Source: Bradyrhizobium retamae (GTDB lineage Bacteria > Pseudomonadota > Alphaproteobacteria > Rhizobiales > Xanthobacteraceae). Taken from it: a stretch of 64,000 bases of DNA. Shown here in pieces: positions 8,341-17,377 of the stretch. How positions within the stretch are numbered: position 1 is the first letter of the stretch; the number at the start of each line of letters is the position of its first letter. The DNA is taken from positions 1 to 64,000 of the forward strand of contig NZ_LLYA01000161.1 in assembly GCF_001440415.1 (NCBI RefSeq), written 5' to 3'. The position numbers were made by a program, and so were the translations under genes. The notes under the pieces were generated by a model that was not told the DNA's origin, did no database searches, and saw only the letters and a program-made list of their open reading frames with translations.

Positions 8341-9666
8341 ATGAATGTAGTTCTGGCAAAAAACGAGACCGGGCGCGCGCTGAGCGAGAGCTTTGCGGTG
8401 GCGCGCGATCGGCTGCCGGGCGGCGGCAAGGTCGCCGAGGCGCGGAATACCGCCTTCGAGGCCTATGAGCGCGTCGGCCTGCCGCACCGGCGGCTCGAGG
8501 AATGGAAATACACCGATCTGCGCGCGCTGATGCGCGAGGTGCTGCCGCTGGCGGCCGCACCGGATGCGGCCGCGCTGAAGCAGGCTGCTGCCGCTGTGAA
8601 GCTGCAGGCGATCAAGGGTGCCCGCCGGCTGGTGCTGGTGGACGGCGTGTTCGCGCCGAAGCTCTCCGAACTGGAGGGGCTGGAGAAGGGGCTTGCCGTC
8701 CGCACCCTGCGCGATGTGCTGGAAACCGGGGACGCTGCGCTGCAGACGCAGTTATTCACGCCCGACAATGCCAATCCGATGGTCGCGCTCAACAGCGCGA
8801 TGATGACCGATGGCGTGGTGATCGAGATCGCCAACGGCGTCGTGCTGAAGCAGCCGTTGCAGGTCATTCATGTCGCGAGCGGCGCCACGCCGGCTGCAAT
8901 GTTTACCCGTTCGCTGCTGCGTCTCGGCAAGGATACCGGCGCGACGCTGGTCGAGAGCTACATCGCGGCCGAGGGTGCGAAGGCCTATCAGGCGCATGAC
9001 TCGCTGATCGTTGCAATCGGCGACAATTCGCGGCTCGACCATGTTCGATTGGTCGAGGATGGCCGCGACTCGTTCAACATCTCCTCCACCGTCATCACGC
9101 TGGGCGCGCATGCGCATTTCAACACCTTTGGCATGACCTCGGGCGCCGCCGTCAGCCGCTATCAGGCGACGATTGCGTTCGCCGGTGAAGGATCCCGCGT
9201 CGAGACCAACGGCGTCAATCTGCTCAACGGGCGCCAGCACGCCGACACCACGTTGTTCATGGATCACGCGGTGCCGCATTGCGCCAGCCGCGAAGTGTTC
9301 CGCGCCGTGGTCGACGATCGTGGCCATTCGGTGTTCCAGGGCCGCATCATCGTGCGTCCCGATGCCCAGAAGACCGACGCCAAGATGATGACGCGGGCGC
9401 TGCTTTTGTCCGACGACGCCGAAGCCGATAACAAGCCGGAGCTCGAGATTTTCGCCGACGACGTCACCTGCGGCCATGGCGCCACGACCGGTGCGCTCGA
9501 CGAGAGCTTGCTGTTCTACCTGCGCGCCCGCGGCCTCTCCGAGAAGGAGGCCCAGGCGCTGCTGATCCAGGCCTTTGTTGGTGAGGCCATCGAATCCATC
9601 GTCAACGACGATCTGCGCGAGCTTGCGATTGCCGCCGCGCAGCGTTGGCTGGAGGCACGGGCATGA
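8341..9666 (+). CDS. sufD: Fe-S cluster assembly protein SufD
   Basis: Partner of SufB in the SufBC2D complex, needed for iron acquisition. The 441-aa product has the N-terminal helical region (RRLEEWKYTDLR, characteristic of SufD), then the beta-helix core with NGVNLLNGRQHADTTLFMDH and the C-terminal ATTGALDESLLFYLRARGLS segment. I chose the ATG at 8341; a GTG three bases upstream is equally in frame. The stop overlaps the sufS start (ATGA). Confidence 0.95.
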   Translation: MNVVLAKNETGRALSESFAVARDRLPGGGKVAEARNTAFEAYERVGLPHRRLEEWKYTDLRALMREVLPLAAAPDAAALKQAAAAVKLQAIKGARRLVLVDGVFAPKLSELEGLEKGLAVRTLRDVLETGDAALQTQLFTPDNANPMVALNSAMMTDGVVIEIANGVVLKQPLQVIHVASGATPAAMFTRSLLRLGKDTGATLVESYIAAEGAKAYQAHDSLIVAIGDNSRLDHVRLVEDGRDSFNISSTVITLGAHAHFNTFGMTSGAAVSRYQATIAFAGEGSRVETNGVNLLNGRQHADTTLFMDHAVPHCASREVFRAVVDDRGHSVFQGRIIVRPDAQKTDAKMMTRALLLSDDAEADNKPELEIFADDVTCGHGATTGALDESLLFYLRARGLSEKEAQALLIQAFVGEAIESIVNDDLRELAIAAAQRWLEARA

Positions 9667-10910
9667 CCCAGCATCCGGCGGTCAAGAATGGCGCCTATGA
9701 CGTGGCCCGCGTGCGGGAGGATTTCCCCGCGCTGGCGATGACGGTCTATGGCAAGCCGCTGGTCTACCTCGACAACGCCGCCTCCGCGCAGAAGCCGACC
9801 GCCGTGCTCGATCGCATGACGGAAGCCTACAGAAGCGAATACGCCAACGTACATCGCGGCCTGCATTATCTTGCCAATGCCGCGACGGAGGCTTACGAGG
9901 GCGGTCGCGCCAAGGTGGCGAAATTCATTAACGCAGGGCGTAGTGAAGAAATTATCTTCACCCGCAATGTCACCGAGGCCATCAATCTGGTGGCATCTTC
10001 CTGGGGCGAGCCCAACATCAAGCAGGGCGACGAGATCGTGCTCTCGATAATGGAGCACCACTCCAACATCGTGCCCTGGCACTTTTTGCGCGAGCGCCAT
10101 GGCGCCGTGATCAAATGGGCGCCGGTCGACGACGACGGCAATTTCCTGATCGAGGAGTTCGAGAAGCTGCTGACACCGCGTACCAAGCTCGTCGCCATCA
10201 CTCAGATGTCGAACGCGCTTGGCACCTTCGTCCCGGTCAAGGAAGTCGTGAAGCTCGCCCATGACCGCGGCATTCTGGTGCTGGTCGACGGCGCGCAAGG
10301 CGCTGTGCATTTGCCGATCGACGTGCAGGACCTCGATTGCGATTTCTATGCCTTCACCGGCCACAAGATCTATGGTCCGACCGGGATTGGCGCGCTGTAC
10401 GCCAAGCATGAGCACCTGGTCGCGATGCGGCCCTATAATGGCGGCGGCGAGATGATCCGCGAGGTGGCAAAGGACTGGGTCACCTATGGCGATCCGCCGC
10501 ACAAGTTCGAAGCCGGGACGCCGCCGATCGTCGAGGCGATCGGGCTGGGCGCTGCGATCGATTACGTCAACTCGATCGGCAAGGAGCGCATCGCCGCCCA
10601 CGAGCACGATCTTTTGAGCTATGCCCAGGAGCGGCTGCGCGAAATCAATTCGCTGCGTCTGATCGGCACCGCGCGCGGCAAGGGACCGGTGATCTCCTTC
10701 GAGATGAAGGGCGCCCATCCCCACGACGTCGCAACCGTGATCGACCGGCAGGGAATCGCGGTGCGCGCCGGCACCCACTGCGTGATGCCGCTTTTAGAGC
10801 GGTTCAATGTCACAGCCACCTGCCGGGCGTCGTTCGGGATGTATAATACCCGGGAAGAAGTCGACTATCTGGCACAGGCGCTTATCAAGGCGCAGGATTT
10901 GTTCGCATGA
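9663..10910 (+). CDS. sufS: Cysteine desulfurase SufS (group II)
   Basis: PLP-dependent desulfurase supplying persulfide sulfur to the SUF scaffold. The 415-aa protein has the PLP lysine in FTGHKIYG (Lys235) and the group II catalytic cysteine in RAGTHCVMP (Cys373) on the short loop, which normally needs a SufE or SufU partner. Neither partner is encoded in the window. The ATG at 9663 overlaps the sufD stop and follows GGAGG; the TTG used by a longer frame at 9645 was rejected. The 3' end overlaps the next gene (ATGA). Confidence 0.96.
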   Translation: MTQHPAVKNGAYDVARVREDFPALAMTVYGKPLVYLDNAASAQKPTAVLDRMTEAYRSEYANVHRGLHYLANAATEAYEGGRAKVAKFINAGRSEEIIFTRNVTEAINLVASSWGEPNIKQGDEIVLSIMEHHSNIVPWHFLRERHGAVIKWAPVDDDGNFLIEEFEKLLTPRTKLVAITQMSNALGTFVPVKEVVKLAHDRGILVLVDGAQGAVHLPIDVQDLDCDFYAFTGHKIYGPTGIGALYAKHEHLVAMRPYNGGGEMIREVAKDWVTYGDPPHKFEAGTPPIVEAIGLGAAIDYVNSIGKERIAAHEHDLLSYAQERLREINSLRLIGTARGKGPVISFEMKGAHPHDVATVIDRQGIAVRAGTHCVMPLLERFNVTATCRASFGMYNTREEVDYLAQALIKAQDLFA

Positions 10911-11278
10911 GTGATACGGCCGAAGTCAAAACCGCCAACATGGAAACCAACTCGGCGCTGCCGCCGGAGGAGACCGAGCGGCTGGGCACCGAAATCGTTG
11001 CCGCGCTGAAGACGGTGTTCGATCCGGAAATCCCGGCCGACATCTACGAACTCGGCCTGATCTACAAGGTCGACCTCAAGGATGACCGCAGCGTCGATGT
11101 GACGATGACGCTGACTACGCCGAACTGTCCGGCGGCCGGCGAACTGCCGACCATGGTGGAGAACGCGATCGCCAGCGTCCCGGGCGTCGGCGTCGTCAAT
11201 GTCAATCTGGTGTGGGATCCGGCCTGGACGCCGGATCGGATGTCCGACGAGGCGCGCCTCGTCCTCAACATGTGGTGA
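10907..11278 (+). CDS. sufT: SUF-associated MIP18/DUF59 protein (SufT-like)
   Basis: A 123-aa member of the MIP18/PaaD-like family found in many suf operons and implicated in Fe-S maturation. The signature VFDPEIPADIYELGLIY (residues 44-60) and the conserved cysteine in LTTPNCPAAGELP are both present. Its first about 20 residues are a variable polar extension. The start overlaps the sufS stop (ATGA), so it is probably co-translated. The exact biochemical step is not settled for bacterial members. Confidence 0.9.
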   Translation: MSDTAEVKTANMETNSALPPEETERLGTEIVAALKTVFDPEIPADIYELGLIYKVDLKDDRSVDVTMTLTTPNCPAAGELPTMVENAIASVPGVGVVNVNLVWDPAWTPDRMSDEARLVLNMW

Positions 11279-11287
11279 AGGGACCTA

Positions 11288-11701
11288 TTGCCCAAGCTAT
11301 TCGGCGTCATCGAGACTGCACTCTACGTCGATGACCTCGACCGCGCCCGCGCGTTCTACGAGGAGGTGCTGAGTCTGGAAGCGCTGACGGCGGATCCACG
11401 GTTCGTTGCTTTCGATGTCGGTGGTCGAAGCGTGCTGCTGCTGTTTCGCCGCGGCTCGGCGCCTGAGACGATCCAACTCCCCGGCGGCACCATTCCGCCG
11501 CATGATGGCAGCGGGCCCATTCATATGGCCTTTGCCATTCCGGCGGCCCAGCTGCCGCTGTGGGAAAAGACACTCGGCGAGCACAATGTCGCGATCGAAG
11601 GCAGGACGGACTGGCCGCGCGGCGGGAAAAGCATCTACTTCCGCGACCCGGACAATCATTTGCTGGAACTGGCGACGCCGGGAATTTGGAAGATTTACTA
11701 G
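11288..11701 (+). CDS. VOC (glyoxalase/bleomycin resistance) superfamily protein
   Basis: A 137-aa vicinal-oxygen-chelate protein. The beta-alpha-beta-beta-beta repeats begin ETALYVDDLDRARAFYEEVLSL and end in IYFRDPDNHLLELATPG, where the final Glu is the usual metal ligand. The start is a TTG at 11288 just after the sufT-like gene, since no ATG precedes the conserved N-terminus. It lies inside the suf operon, 9 bp downstream of one member and 130 bp upstream of sufA, with no obvious link to Fe-S chemistry. Substrate unknown. Confidence 0.82.
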   Translation: MPKLFGVIETALYVDDLDRARAFYEEVLSLEALTADPRFVAFDVGGRSVLLLFRRGSAPETIQLPGGTIPPHDGSGPIHMAFAIPAAQLPLWEKTLGEHNVAIEGRTDWPRGGKSIYFRDPDNHLLELATPGIWKIY

Positions 11702-11830
11702 CGGGCGTGCGGAGCGTTTCGAGGGGTTCTGATCGAGTTCATGACGAGAGACCTTCACAGTGGGAATTTCGTTGTTACTTTAGTGGCATGATAATTCGTC
11801 GCCACCCTGCGACGCCGGAGATCGACTGCA

Positions 11831-12217
11831 ATGGATACCACCGTCCAGTCCAAGCCGAAGCCGCGGCCGCGCCCGCAGGTGATGAAGCTGACCGAGGCCG
11901 CCGCCGCGCGGATCACGGAGCTGACCAAGCGCGCCGATTCCGAGATCGTGGGCTTGCGCGTTGGCATCAAAAACGGTGGCTGCGCCGGGCAATCCTATAC
12001 GGTGGAATACGCCCACGAGATCCGCCCGACCGACGAAGTCGTCGAGGACAAAGGCGTCAAGATCCTGGTCGATCCCAAGGCGGTCCTGTTCCTGCTCGGC
12101 ACCGAGATGGACTACAAGGCCGACAAGCTCCAGGCGCAGTTCATCTTCAACAACCCGAACCAGGTTTCCGCCTGTGGCTGCGGCGAGTCGGTTCAACTGA
12201 CCCCGGCAAAGGGTTAA
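11831..12217 (+). CDS. sufA: A-type Fe-S carrier SufA (HesB/IscA family)
   Basis: Receives clusters from the SufBCD scaffold and passes them to apo-proteins. The 128-aa sequence has the three family cysteines: one in GIKNGGCAGQSY and two in SACGCGES near the C-terminus. A proline/lysine-rich N-terminal extension of about 17 residues precedes the core. It is the last recognised suf gene; the 130-bp gap upstream may hold its own promoter. The ATG at 11831 follows the weak GGAG of ACGCCGGAG. Confidence 0.94.
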   Translation: MDTTVQSKPKPRPRPQVMKLTEAAAARITELTKRADSEIVGLRVGIKNGGCAGQSYTVEYAHEIRPTDEVVEDKGVKILVDPKAVLFLLGTEMDYKADKLQAQFIFNNPNQVSACGCGESVQLTPAKG

Positions 12218-12243
12218 CGACCGCATTGCCGGGGCGGTGAGCC

Positions 12244-12678
12244 ATGGACCGCGATTTCCTGATCGACCTGTTTGCCGATTTCGGGCCGGTCACCATCCGC
12301 CGGATGTTTTCAGGTTTCGGCATTTCCGCCGACGGCACCAATTTCGCGCTCGCGCTGCGGGCGGGACTCTATCTTCGTGCCGACGAGCAAACGATCCCGC
12401 AATTCCAGGCCGAGGGATCAACCCCATTTCAGTATCAGACGCGAGCGAAGACCGTCACGGTGAATTCGTACTGGCAATTGCCGGCGCGTTTGTTCGACGA
12501 TTCTGAGGAATTGGCCGAATGGGCGCGGGCTGCACTGGCAGCGGCGCAGCGCGCGGCCCTGCTCAAGCGGCCGAAGGTGCGCAGGGCGGCGAAGCCGAAG
12601 GTTTCGAGCAAGGCCGCGGGTAAGGCCGTTACCGCGCGCAAGCCGGCGGTCAAGGCCGGGAAGGCGCCACGCAAGTAG
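12244..12678 (+). CDS. TfoX N-terminal domain protein with Lys/Ala-rich tail
   Basis: A 144-aa protein whose first about 100 residues match the TfoX N-terminal domain (LFADFGPVTIRRMFSGFGI, then GLYLRADEQT and VNSYWQLPARLFDD). The C-terminal about 45 residues are a repetitive Lys/Ala/Arg-rich tail resembling histone H1-like tails, so non-specific DNA binding is possible. TfoX proteins affect competence in some gammaproteobacteria; for alphaproteobacterial stand-alone N domains the role is unknown. It follows sufA by 26 bp and may be read through from the suf operon. Confidence 0.82.
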   Translation: MDRDFLIDLFADFGPVTIRRMFSGFGISADGTNFALALRAGLYLRADEQTIPQFQAEGSTPFQYQTRAKTVTVNSYWQLPARLFDDSEELAEWARAALAAAQRAALLKRPKVRRAAKPKVSSKAAGKAVTARKPAVKAGKAPRK

Positions 12679-12682
12679 CTGA

Positions 12683-13753
12683 CTAGGCGACGACCTGGCT
12701 GCGGGTCTCGGCGGCGTATTCGGGGTCGAGTTCGCAGACCACACGGTTGCGGCCGTTGCGCTTGGCGGCGTAGAGGCAGGCATCAGCGCGCTCAATCAGC
12801 GAATCCGTGTCGTCGTCCGGCTTCAGCATGGAGACGCCGACCGAGATGGTGACGCGCCCGAGAATTTCGCCGGTCGATTTCTTCTTCAACTCCTTGGCCA
12901 TGACGGCGCGGCGGACGTGGTCGGCGACCGTCAGCGCCTGACGCAGCCCGGTATTCGGCAGCACCACCGCGAACTCCTCGCCGCCATAGCGGGCTGTGAT
13001 GTCCTGGCCCTTGATGGTTTGCTTCAGCGACATCGCTACCAACCGCAGCACCTGATCGCCGGTAAGATGGCCGTAGGAATCGTTGAATGATTTAAAATGG
13101 TCGATGTCGAACATCATCAGCGACAGCGGTTCGCCGCTCGCCAGCGCCGTCCGCACCGCCATCTCGATCGAGCGGTCGAAATATTTGCGATTACCCAATC
13201 CGGTCAGCGGATCGGTCAAGCTCTCAGCGCGGATCGCTTCGAGGCTGTGCTGTAGATTGCTGATCTCGGTCCTGGACAGCGCGAGCCGGCTCTCCAGCGC
13301 CTTGTTGGTCTCGCGCATCTCGCGCGTCGATTTTACCAGGCCGTCGACAATCGCCTTGATCTGATCGCGGCTTTTGGCGTTCCTGAGTTTTTCGTTCGCG
13401 CCGCTCAGCTTGGCGTCATAGCTCTCCGACGTGGCGAGTGCCTCGGTGATGAGGGTCGTCACGTCGTCGATCTCGCCGATCACACGCGCGCCGACCTTGT
13501 CGATGCGGTCGGAGGCCTTGATGTGCGAGAGGTAGGTTTCGTAGATCTGTTCGAGATCGGACTCGCTCAGCTTGCCGTTGCGCGCCAGCGTCTCGTTGAT
13601 GATCTTGTTGAGGGGAGCATTGTATCCGGTCGCGTAGACGTACCAGATTTCATAGTTGCGTGGGACGGCGGTCTGCCTGAGGGATTTGATCTGGCCCAAC
13701 GCGACTTCGGCAAACGCCATCGTGCGTTCGTGCTCGTCCAGCAGCTTGACCAC
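12683..13753 (-). CDS. Diguanylate cyclase (GGDEF domain)
   Basis: A 356-aa cytosolic protein with a long helical/coiled-coil N-terminal region (1-185) and a C-terminal GGDEF domain with an intact active site RYGGEEF, so it can probably make cyclic di-GMP from GTP. The inhibitory I-site position, usually RxxD upstream of the active site, reads KGQD here; the Arg-to-Lys change may weaken product inhibition. No membrane segment or receiver domain is seen. The start is a GTG at 13753 with GGGGACGGA just upstream. It converges on the TfoX-like gene with only 4 bp between stops. Confidence 0.92.
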   Translation of the reverse strand: MVKLLDEHERTMAFAEVALGQIKSLRQTAVPRNYEIWYVYATGYNAPLNKIINETLARNGKLSESDLEQIYETYLSHIKASDRIDKVGARVIGEIDDVTTLITEALATSESYDAKLSGANEKLRNAKSRDQIKAIVDGLVKSTREMRETNKALESRLALSRTEISNLQHSLEAIRAESLTDPLTGLGNRKYFDRSIEMAVRTALASGEPLSLMMFDIDHFKSFNDSYGHLTGDQVLRLVAMSLKQTIKGQDITARYGGEEFAVVLPNTGLRQALTVADHVRRAVMAKELKKKSTGEILGRVTISVGVSMLKPDDDTDSLIERADACLYAAKRNGRNRVVCELDPEYAAETRSQVVA

Positions 13754-13879
13754 TGATCCGTCCCCAATAGCGAGCAGCGCCGGTCGTTGCCGTGCGGCAA
13801 TGATTAAATTATCGCCGCAGGTTAACGGAGGAGGATGAACGGCCGGTAAACAGTTCCGGCCGCAGGAAATCGACGCTTG

Positions 13880-15364
13880 TCAGACGCGGGCGCGAATGGG
13901 CCGCAACAGGAATGCAGGAAGGTGCGAGTGATCGGCCGGCTCCGATTCGACCTCGCGGTGGGCGCGCCGCGGTTCCGGTCGCCCGATCGAGGGCACGCGC
14001 GAAGGCTGCGCAGGGGCGGGTGGCGGGAAGCCGGCGACCTCCGGTTGCGGCCTGGCACTGCGGCCCGTGGCCTTGGCATGCCGCGGTTCACGATCGGCGC
14101 GCTTGTCGCTGCGCTTGTCAGGATCCCTGGCGTGTCGTGGCTCGCGTTCGCGCCGCGGCTTGCGCCCGCCGCGTGAGCCTTCCCGCGCGCGATGTTCGCG
14201 CGGCTGATCGGACTCCTCGGATGAGTCCGAATGTACGGCGTAGTCACCTTCGGCGGGGGGAATGGTTTGCCCGATCAGTCGTTCGATTGCAGCGATCGAT
14301 TTACTGTCGAGCGGGGTCACGATCGAGATCGCGGTGCCGGCGCGCCCGGCGCGTCCGGTGCGGCCAATGCGGTGCACGTAGTCATCGGCGTGATGCGGCA
14401 CGTCGAAATTGAAAACGTGGCTGACGGCGGGAATGTCGAGCCCGCGCGCGGCGACGTCGGAGGCCACCAGCAGCGGAATCTCGCCCTTGCGGAATTGATC
14501 GAGCGCCGCGGTGCGCGCTGATTGGTCCATGTCGCCGTGCAGGGCGCCGACGCTGAAGCCGTGCTTCTGCAGCGATTTGTGAACGACGGCGACTTCGCGC
14601 TTGCGATTGCAAAAGATGATCGCGTTGTTGAGGTCCTTGGCGTCGCGCAACAGGCGGCGAAGGAGCTCGCGCTTCTCGTGCGGCTCTCGGCCACCGGTCA
14701 CCTTGAACTGAGACACGCCGGCTGCCGTGGTTGCCGGCTTCGAGACTTCGATCCGCTCCGGATTGTGCAGGAAGGTTTCGGTAATGCGGCTGATTTCCGG
14801 CGGCATCGTCGCGGTGAAGAACAGGGTCTGGCGCGTGAACGGCACCAGCTTGCAGATGCGTTCGATATCGGGGATGAAGCCCATGTCCAGCATGCGGTCG
14901 GCTTCGTCGATGACCAGCAGTTCGACGCCGGTGAGCAGGAGGCCGCCGCGCTCGGTGTGGTCGAGCAGCCGGCCCGGAGTTGCGATCAGGACGTCGACGC
15001 CACGTGTCAGCTTGGAATCCTGGTCGCCGAACGAGACGCCGCCGATCAAAAGCGCGACGTTGAGTTTCTGGCCGGCGCCATACTTGTCGAAATTCTCTTT
15101 CACCTGTGCCGCAAGTTCGCGGGTCGGTTCGAGGATCAGGGTGCGGGGCATTCGTGCCCTGGCGCGGCCCTTTTCCAGCAAAGTGAGCATGGGCAGGACG
15201 AAGGCGGCGGTCTTGCCGGTGCCGGTCTGGGCGATGCCGAGGACGTCGCGGCGGGCCAGAACGGGAGGGATCGCCTGTTCCTGGATGGGAGTGGGGGTAG
15301 TGTAACCGCTGGCCGCAACTGCGGCGAGGACCTTATCGGAAAGACCGAGATGGGAAAAAGACAT
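13880..15364 (-). CDS. DEAD-box RNA helicase, RhlE-like
   Basis: ATP-dependent RNA helicase of 494 aa. It contains the Q motif (TPTPIQEQAIP), motif I AQTGTGKT, PTRELA, TPGR, DEAD (VIDEADRM), TAT (FFTATMP), ASDVAARGLDIP and HRIGRTGR, all complete. After about residue 375 comes a 120-residue basic, low-complexity tail rich in Arg, Glu and Pro that probably binds RNA. RhlE-type helicases act in rRNA processing, mRNA decay and cold adaptation. Start ATG at 15364. Confidence 0.95.
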   Translation of the reverse strand: MSFSHLGLSDKVLAAVAASGYTTPTPIQEQAIPPVLARRDVLGIAQTGTGKTAAFVLPMLTLLEKGRARARMPRTLILEPTRELAAQVKENFDKYGAGQKLNVALLIGGVSFGDQDSKLTRGVDVLIATPGRLLDHTERGGLLLTGVELLVIDEADRMLDMGFIPDIERICKLVPFTRQTLFFTATMPPEISRITETFLHNPERIEVSKPATTAAGVSQFKVTGGREPHEKRELLRRLLRDAKDLNNAIIFCNRKREVAVVHKSLQKHGFSVGALHGDMDQSARTAALDQFRKGEIPLLVASDVAARGLDIPAVSHVFNFDVPHHADDYVHRIGRTGRAGRAGTAISIVTPLDSKSIAAIERLIGQTIPPAEGDYAVHSDSSEESDQPREHRAREGSRGGRKPRREREPRHARDPDKRSDKRADREPRHAKATGRSARPQPEVAGFPPPAPAQPSRVPSIGRPEPRRAHREVESEPADHSHLPAFLLRPIRARV

Positions 15365-15748
15365 TGAGCCTCAAGTCGACACCGCCGTTCGGAATCGCAG
15401 GTAAAAAGGCTGTCGCGTTTTGCCCCGAAACGGCGCGCTTTGAAAAGCTGGGGGCTCTGACTTACGCAGACGAGCGGCTAACCTAGGGAATCGCGTTTCG
15501 ATCCAAGGCCGCGTTGAGCGCGAACATAGGGTCGAAATGGCCAAAGTCAATCTGGGAACTGACCATATAGCGAAAAAGCTTAACGTTTTCGCACAAATAA
15601 CGGCGAAAAACGTCATTTGGCCGTCAAACCGAGCCGCTGTATTCCTATCAACCGGAGCCGTTGAACCGTGGGCATCGGGGTGCCGACTATGGCATGAAGC
15701 GGCTTTGCACGGCCCAAACCAGGACGATTCGTGCGCTGGGGGATTTCG
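15365..15748. promoter_or_regulatory. Divergent promoter region, helicase / caspase-like gene
   Basis: About 380 bp without a convincing gene. It contains a near-perfect inverted repeat ACGTTTTCGC (15583-15592) and GCGAAAAACGT (15603-15613). The section 15570-15630 is A/T-rich relative to its surroundings, as expected for promoters. A long open frame on the minus strand over the neighbouring gene (15371-17140) is an antisense shadow. Confidence 0.35.
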
Positions 15749-17245
15749 ATGAAGGGTTGGCTTTCCAGGTTGCTCGCGGTGACGAGCCTTGCAGTGTGCA
15801 TGGCGGCCTTCGCCGTCCCGGCCTATGCCGAGAAGCGCGTTGCACTCGTGGTCGGCAACAACGACTACCGGAACGTGCCCAAGCTGCAGAAGGCGGTCAA
15901 CGACGCCCGCACCATGGGCGATACGCTCAAGCAGCTCGGCTTCACGGTGATGGTGGCGGAAAACCAGAACCGGCAGGCGTTCAGCCAGACGTTGCTGGCG
16001 TTCGACAAGGCGGTCGACGCCGGTGATACGGCATTCTTCTTCTATGCCGGCCACGGTTTTGAAATCGCGGGCCAGAATTTCCTGCTGCCGACCGACGTGC
16101 CGGCGGCGACCGAAGGCCAGGAAGAACTCGTGCGCGATGCCTCGATCCTCGCCGACCGCATCATCGAGCGGATGCAGAACCGCAAGGTGCGCACCGCCAT
16201 CCTGGTGTTCGATGCCTGCCGCAACAATCCGTTCGAGCGCGCCGGCACGCGTGCGGTTGCCGGTGGCGGCGGTCTCGCGCCGATGACGCAATTGCCGGAA
16301 GGCGTGTTCTCGATCTTCTCGGCCGGGCCGCGGCAGACCGCGCTCGACCGGCTTTCCAATGACGACGCCAACCCCAATTCGGTGTTCACGCGAACCTTCG
16401 CGAAGGAATTGACGCAGCCCGGCGTCAATCTCGTGCAGGTCGCGCAACGCACGCGGCGCGCGGTCAGCGAACTGGCGGAGACCGTTCGTCACAAGCAGAT
16501 CCCGGTTTACTTCGACCAGATGGTCGACGACGTTTTCCTGAATGGTTTGGCGAACGCCCAGCCTGAGGCGGCGAAGCCCGCCGAGCCGCTGCAAAAGCTT
16601 GCAGCCTTGCCTCCGGTACAGCGCCTGCAGCCGCAGAACGATTCCGTCAACGCGCCGATTGCGATGTTCTCGCGCCACAATGGCGGCTGGACCGTGGTGT
16701 TTTCGATCGCCGATCCGACGCTCGGCATTTCCTGGCGGATCGGCGACAGCGGCGATTTCCGCGAGACCGGCTTCATGGATACGCTCGATCCGCGTACCCG
16801 CAAGCGGATGCCCAACCCGTCGGTCGAACTGCCGGCCGATACTTCGGCGGCCGTCATCCAGGTACGCTATGTCGATACCAATGGCGAGTTGCAGGGGCCG
16901 TTCCCGATCCGGTTCGATCCCGAGGCTGCGCTGATCCGCGACCAGCGCAAGATTCTCGATATGACCGCGACGAGTTGGTTGTCGTTCCGCGAGTACAACG
17001 GGCTTTTGGTCTACTATACGCACCTGATGTCGTACCGCTGCGCGATCCGCGAAGTGCGCGTCGGCATCGACACTGCGGTGCCCGACAAGGTGCTGAAAAT
17101 GCCGCCTTGCAACACTCGCGATCCCAGCGTCATTCCGCACGATGCGCAGCCCTATTTGAAGCTTGCGCCGGTGACTAAATCGGTCTCAGTGGAATTGACC
17201 TATCGTGACGGCAGCGTGTCGGAGATCAAGAGTTTTAGGCGGTAG
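15749..17245 (+). CDS. Secreted caspase-family (peptidase C14-like) protein
   Basis: A 498-aa exported protein: signal peptide MKGWLSRLLAV...AVPAYA (cleavage near residue 27) followed by a caspase/metacaspase fold. The dyad is complete, with His102 in FFYAGHGFEI and Cys157 in LVFDACRNNPF. The about 220-residue C-terminal part is beta-rich, ends in ELTYRDGSVSEIKSF, and I do not recognise it. Proteins of this type are common in Bradyrhizobium and Rhodopseudomonas; substrates are unknown. The ATG at 15749 was preferred over an upstream GTG because GGGGGA sits at correct spacing. Confidence 0.88.
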   Translation: MKGWLSRLLAVTSLAVCMAAFAVPAYAEKRVALVVGNNDYRNVPKLQKAVNDARTMGDTLKQLGFTVMVAENQNRQAFSQTLLAFDKAVDAGDTAFFFYAGHGFEIAGQNFLLPTDVPAATEGQEELVRDASILADRIIERMQNRKVRTAILVFDACRNNPFERAGTRAVAGGGGLAPMTQLPEGVFSIFSAGPRQTALDRLSNDDANPNSVFTRTFAKELTQPGVNLVQVAQRTRRAVSELAETVRHKQIPVYFDQMVDDVFLNGLANAQPEAAKPAEPLQKLAALPPVQRLQPQNDSVNAPIAMFSRHNGGWTVVFSIADPTLGISWRIGDSGDFRETGFMDTLDPRTRKRMPNPSVELPADTSAAVIQVRYVDTNGELQGPFPIRFDPEAALIRDQRKILDMTATSWLSFREYNGLLVYYTHLMSYRCAIREVRVGIDTAVPDKVLKMPPCNTRDPSVIPHDAQPYLKLAPVTKSVSVELTYRDGSVSEIKSFRR

Positions 17246-17274
17246 CGGACGCGAGGCCGCCGTCTTCGACGTCA

Positions 17275-17294
17275 TGCCCCGCGCGTGCGGGGCA
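17275..17294. repeat. Short hairpin TGCCCCGC-GCGT-GCGGGGCA
   Basis: A perfect 8-bp stem with a 4-nt loop, 30 bp after the caspase-like gene, preceded by GTCA. It resembles the GTCATGCCCCGC-type palindromes scattered in Bradyrhizobium intergenic regions. There is no T run, so it may be a repeat element rather than an intrinsic terminator. Confidence 0.45.
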
Positions 17295-17377
17295 ATATCG
17301 CGCCGCATATTGCATTGCCGATGCCTGGCAGATGATCGATGCTGCCTTGCCGGGAAAATCGGCGACAGGAGCGAGCG

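Noticed and set aside
15371..17140. A 589-codon open frame on the minus strand
   Set aside because: It lies antisense to the caspase-like gene, has Arg/His/Asp-rich low-information sequence and no family features; it is a G+C codon-bias shadow.
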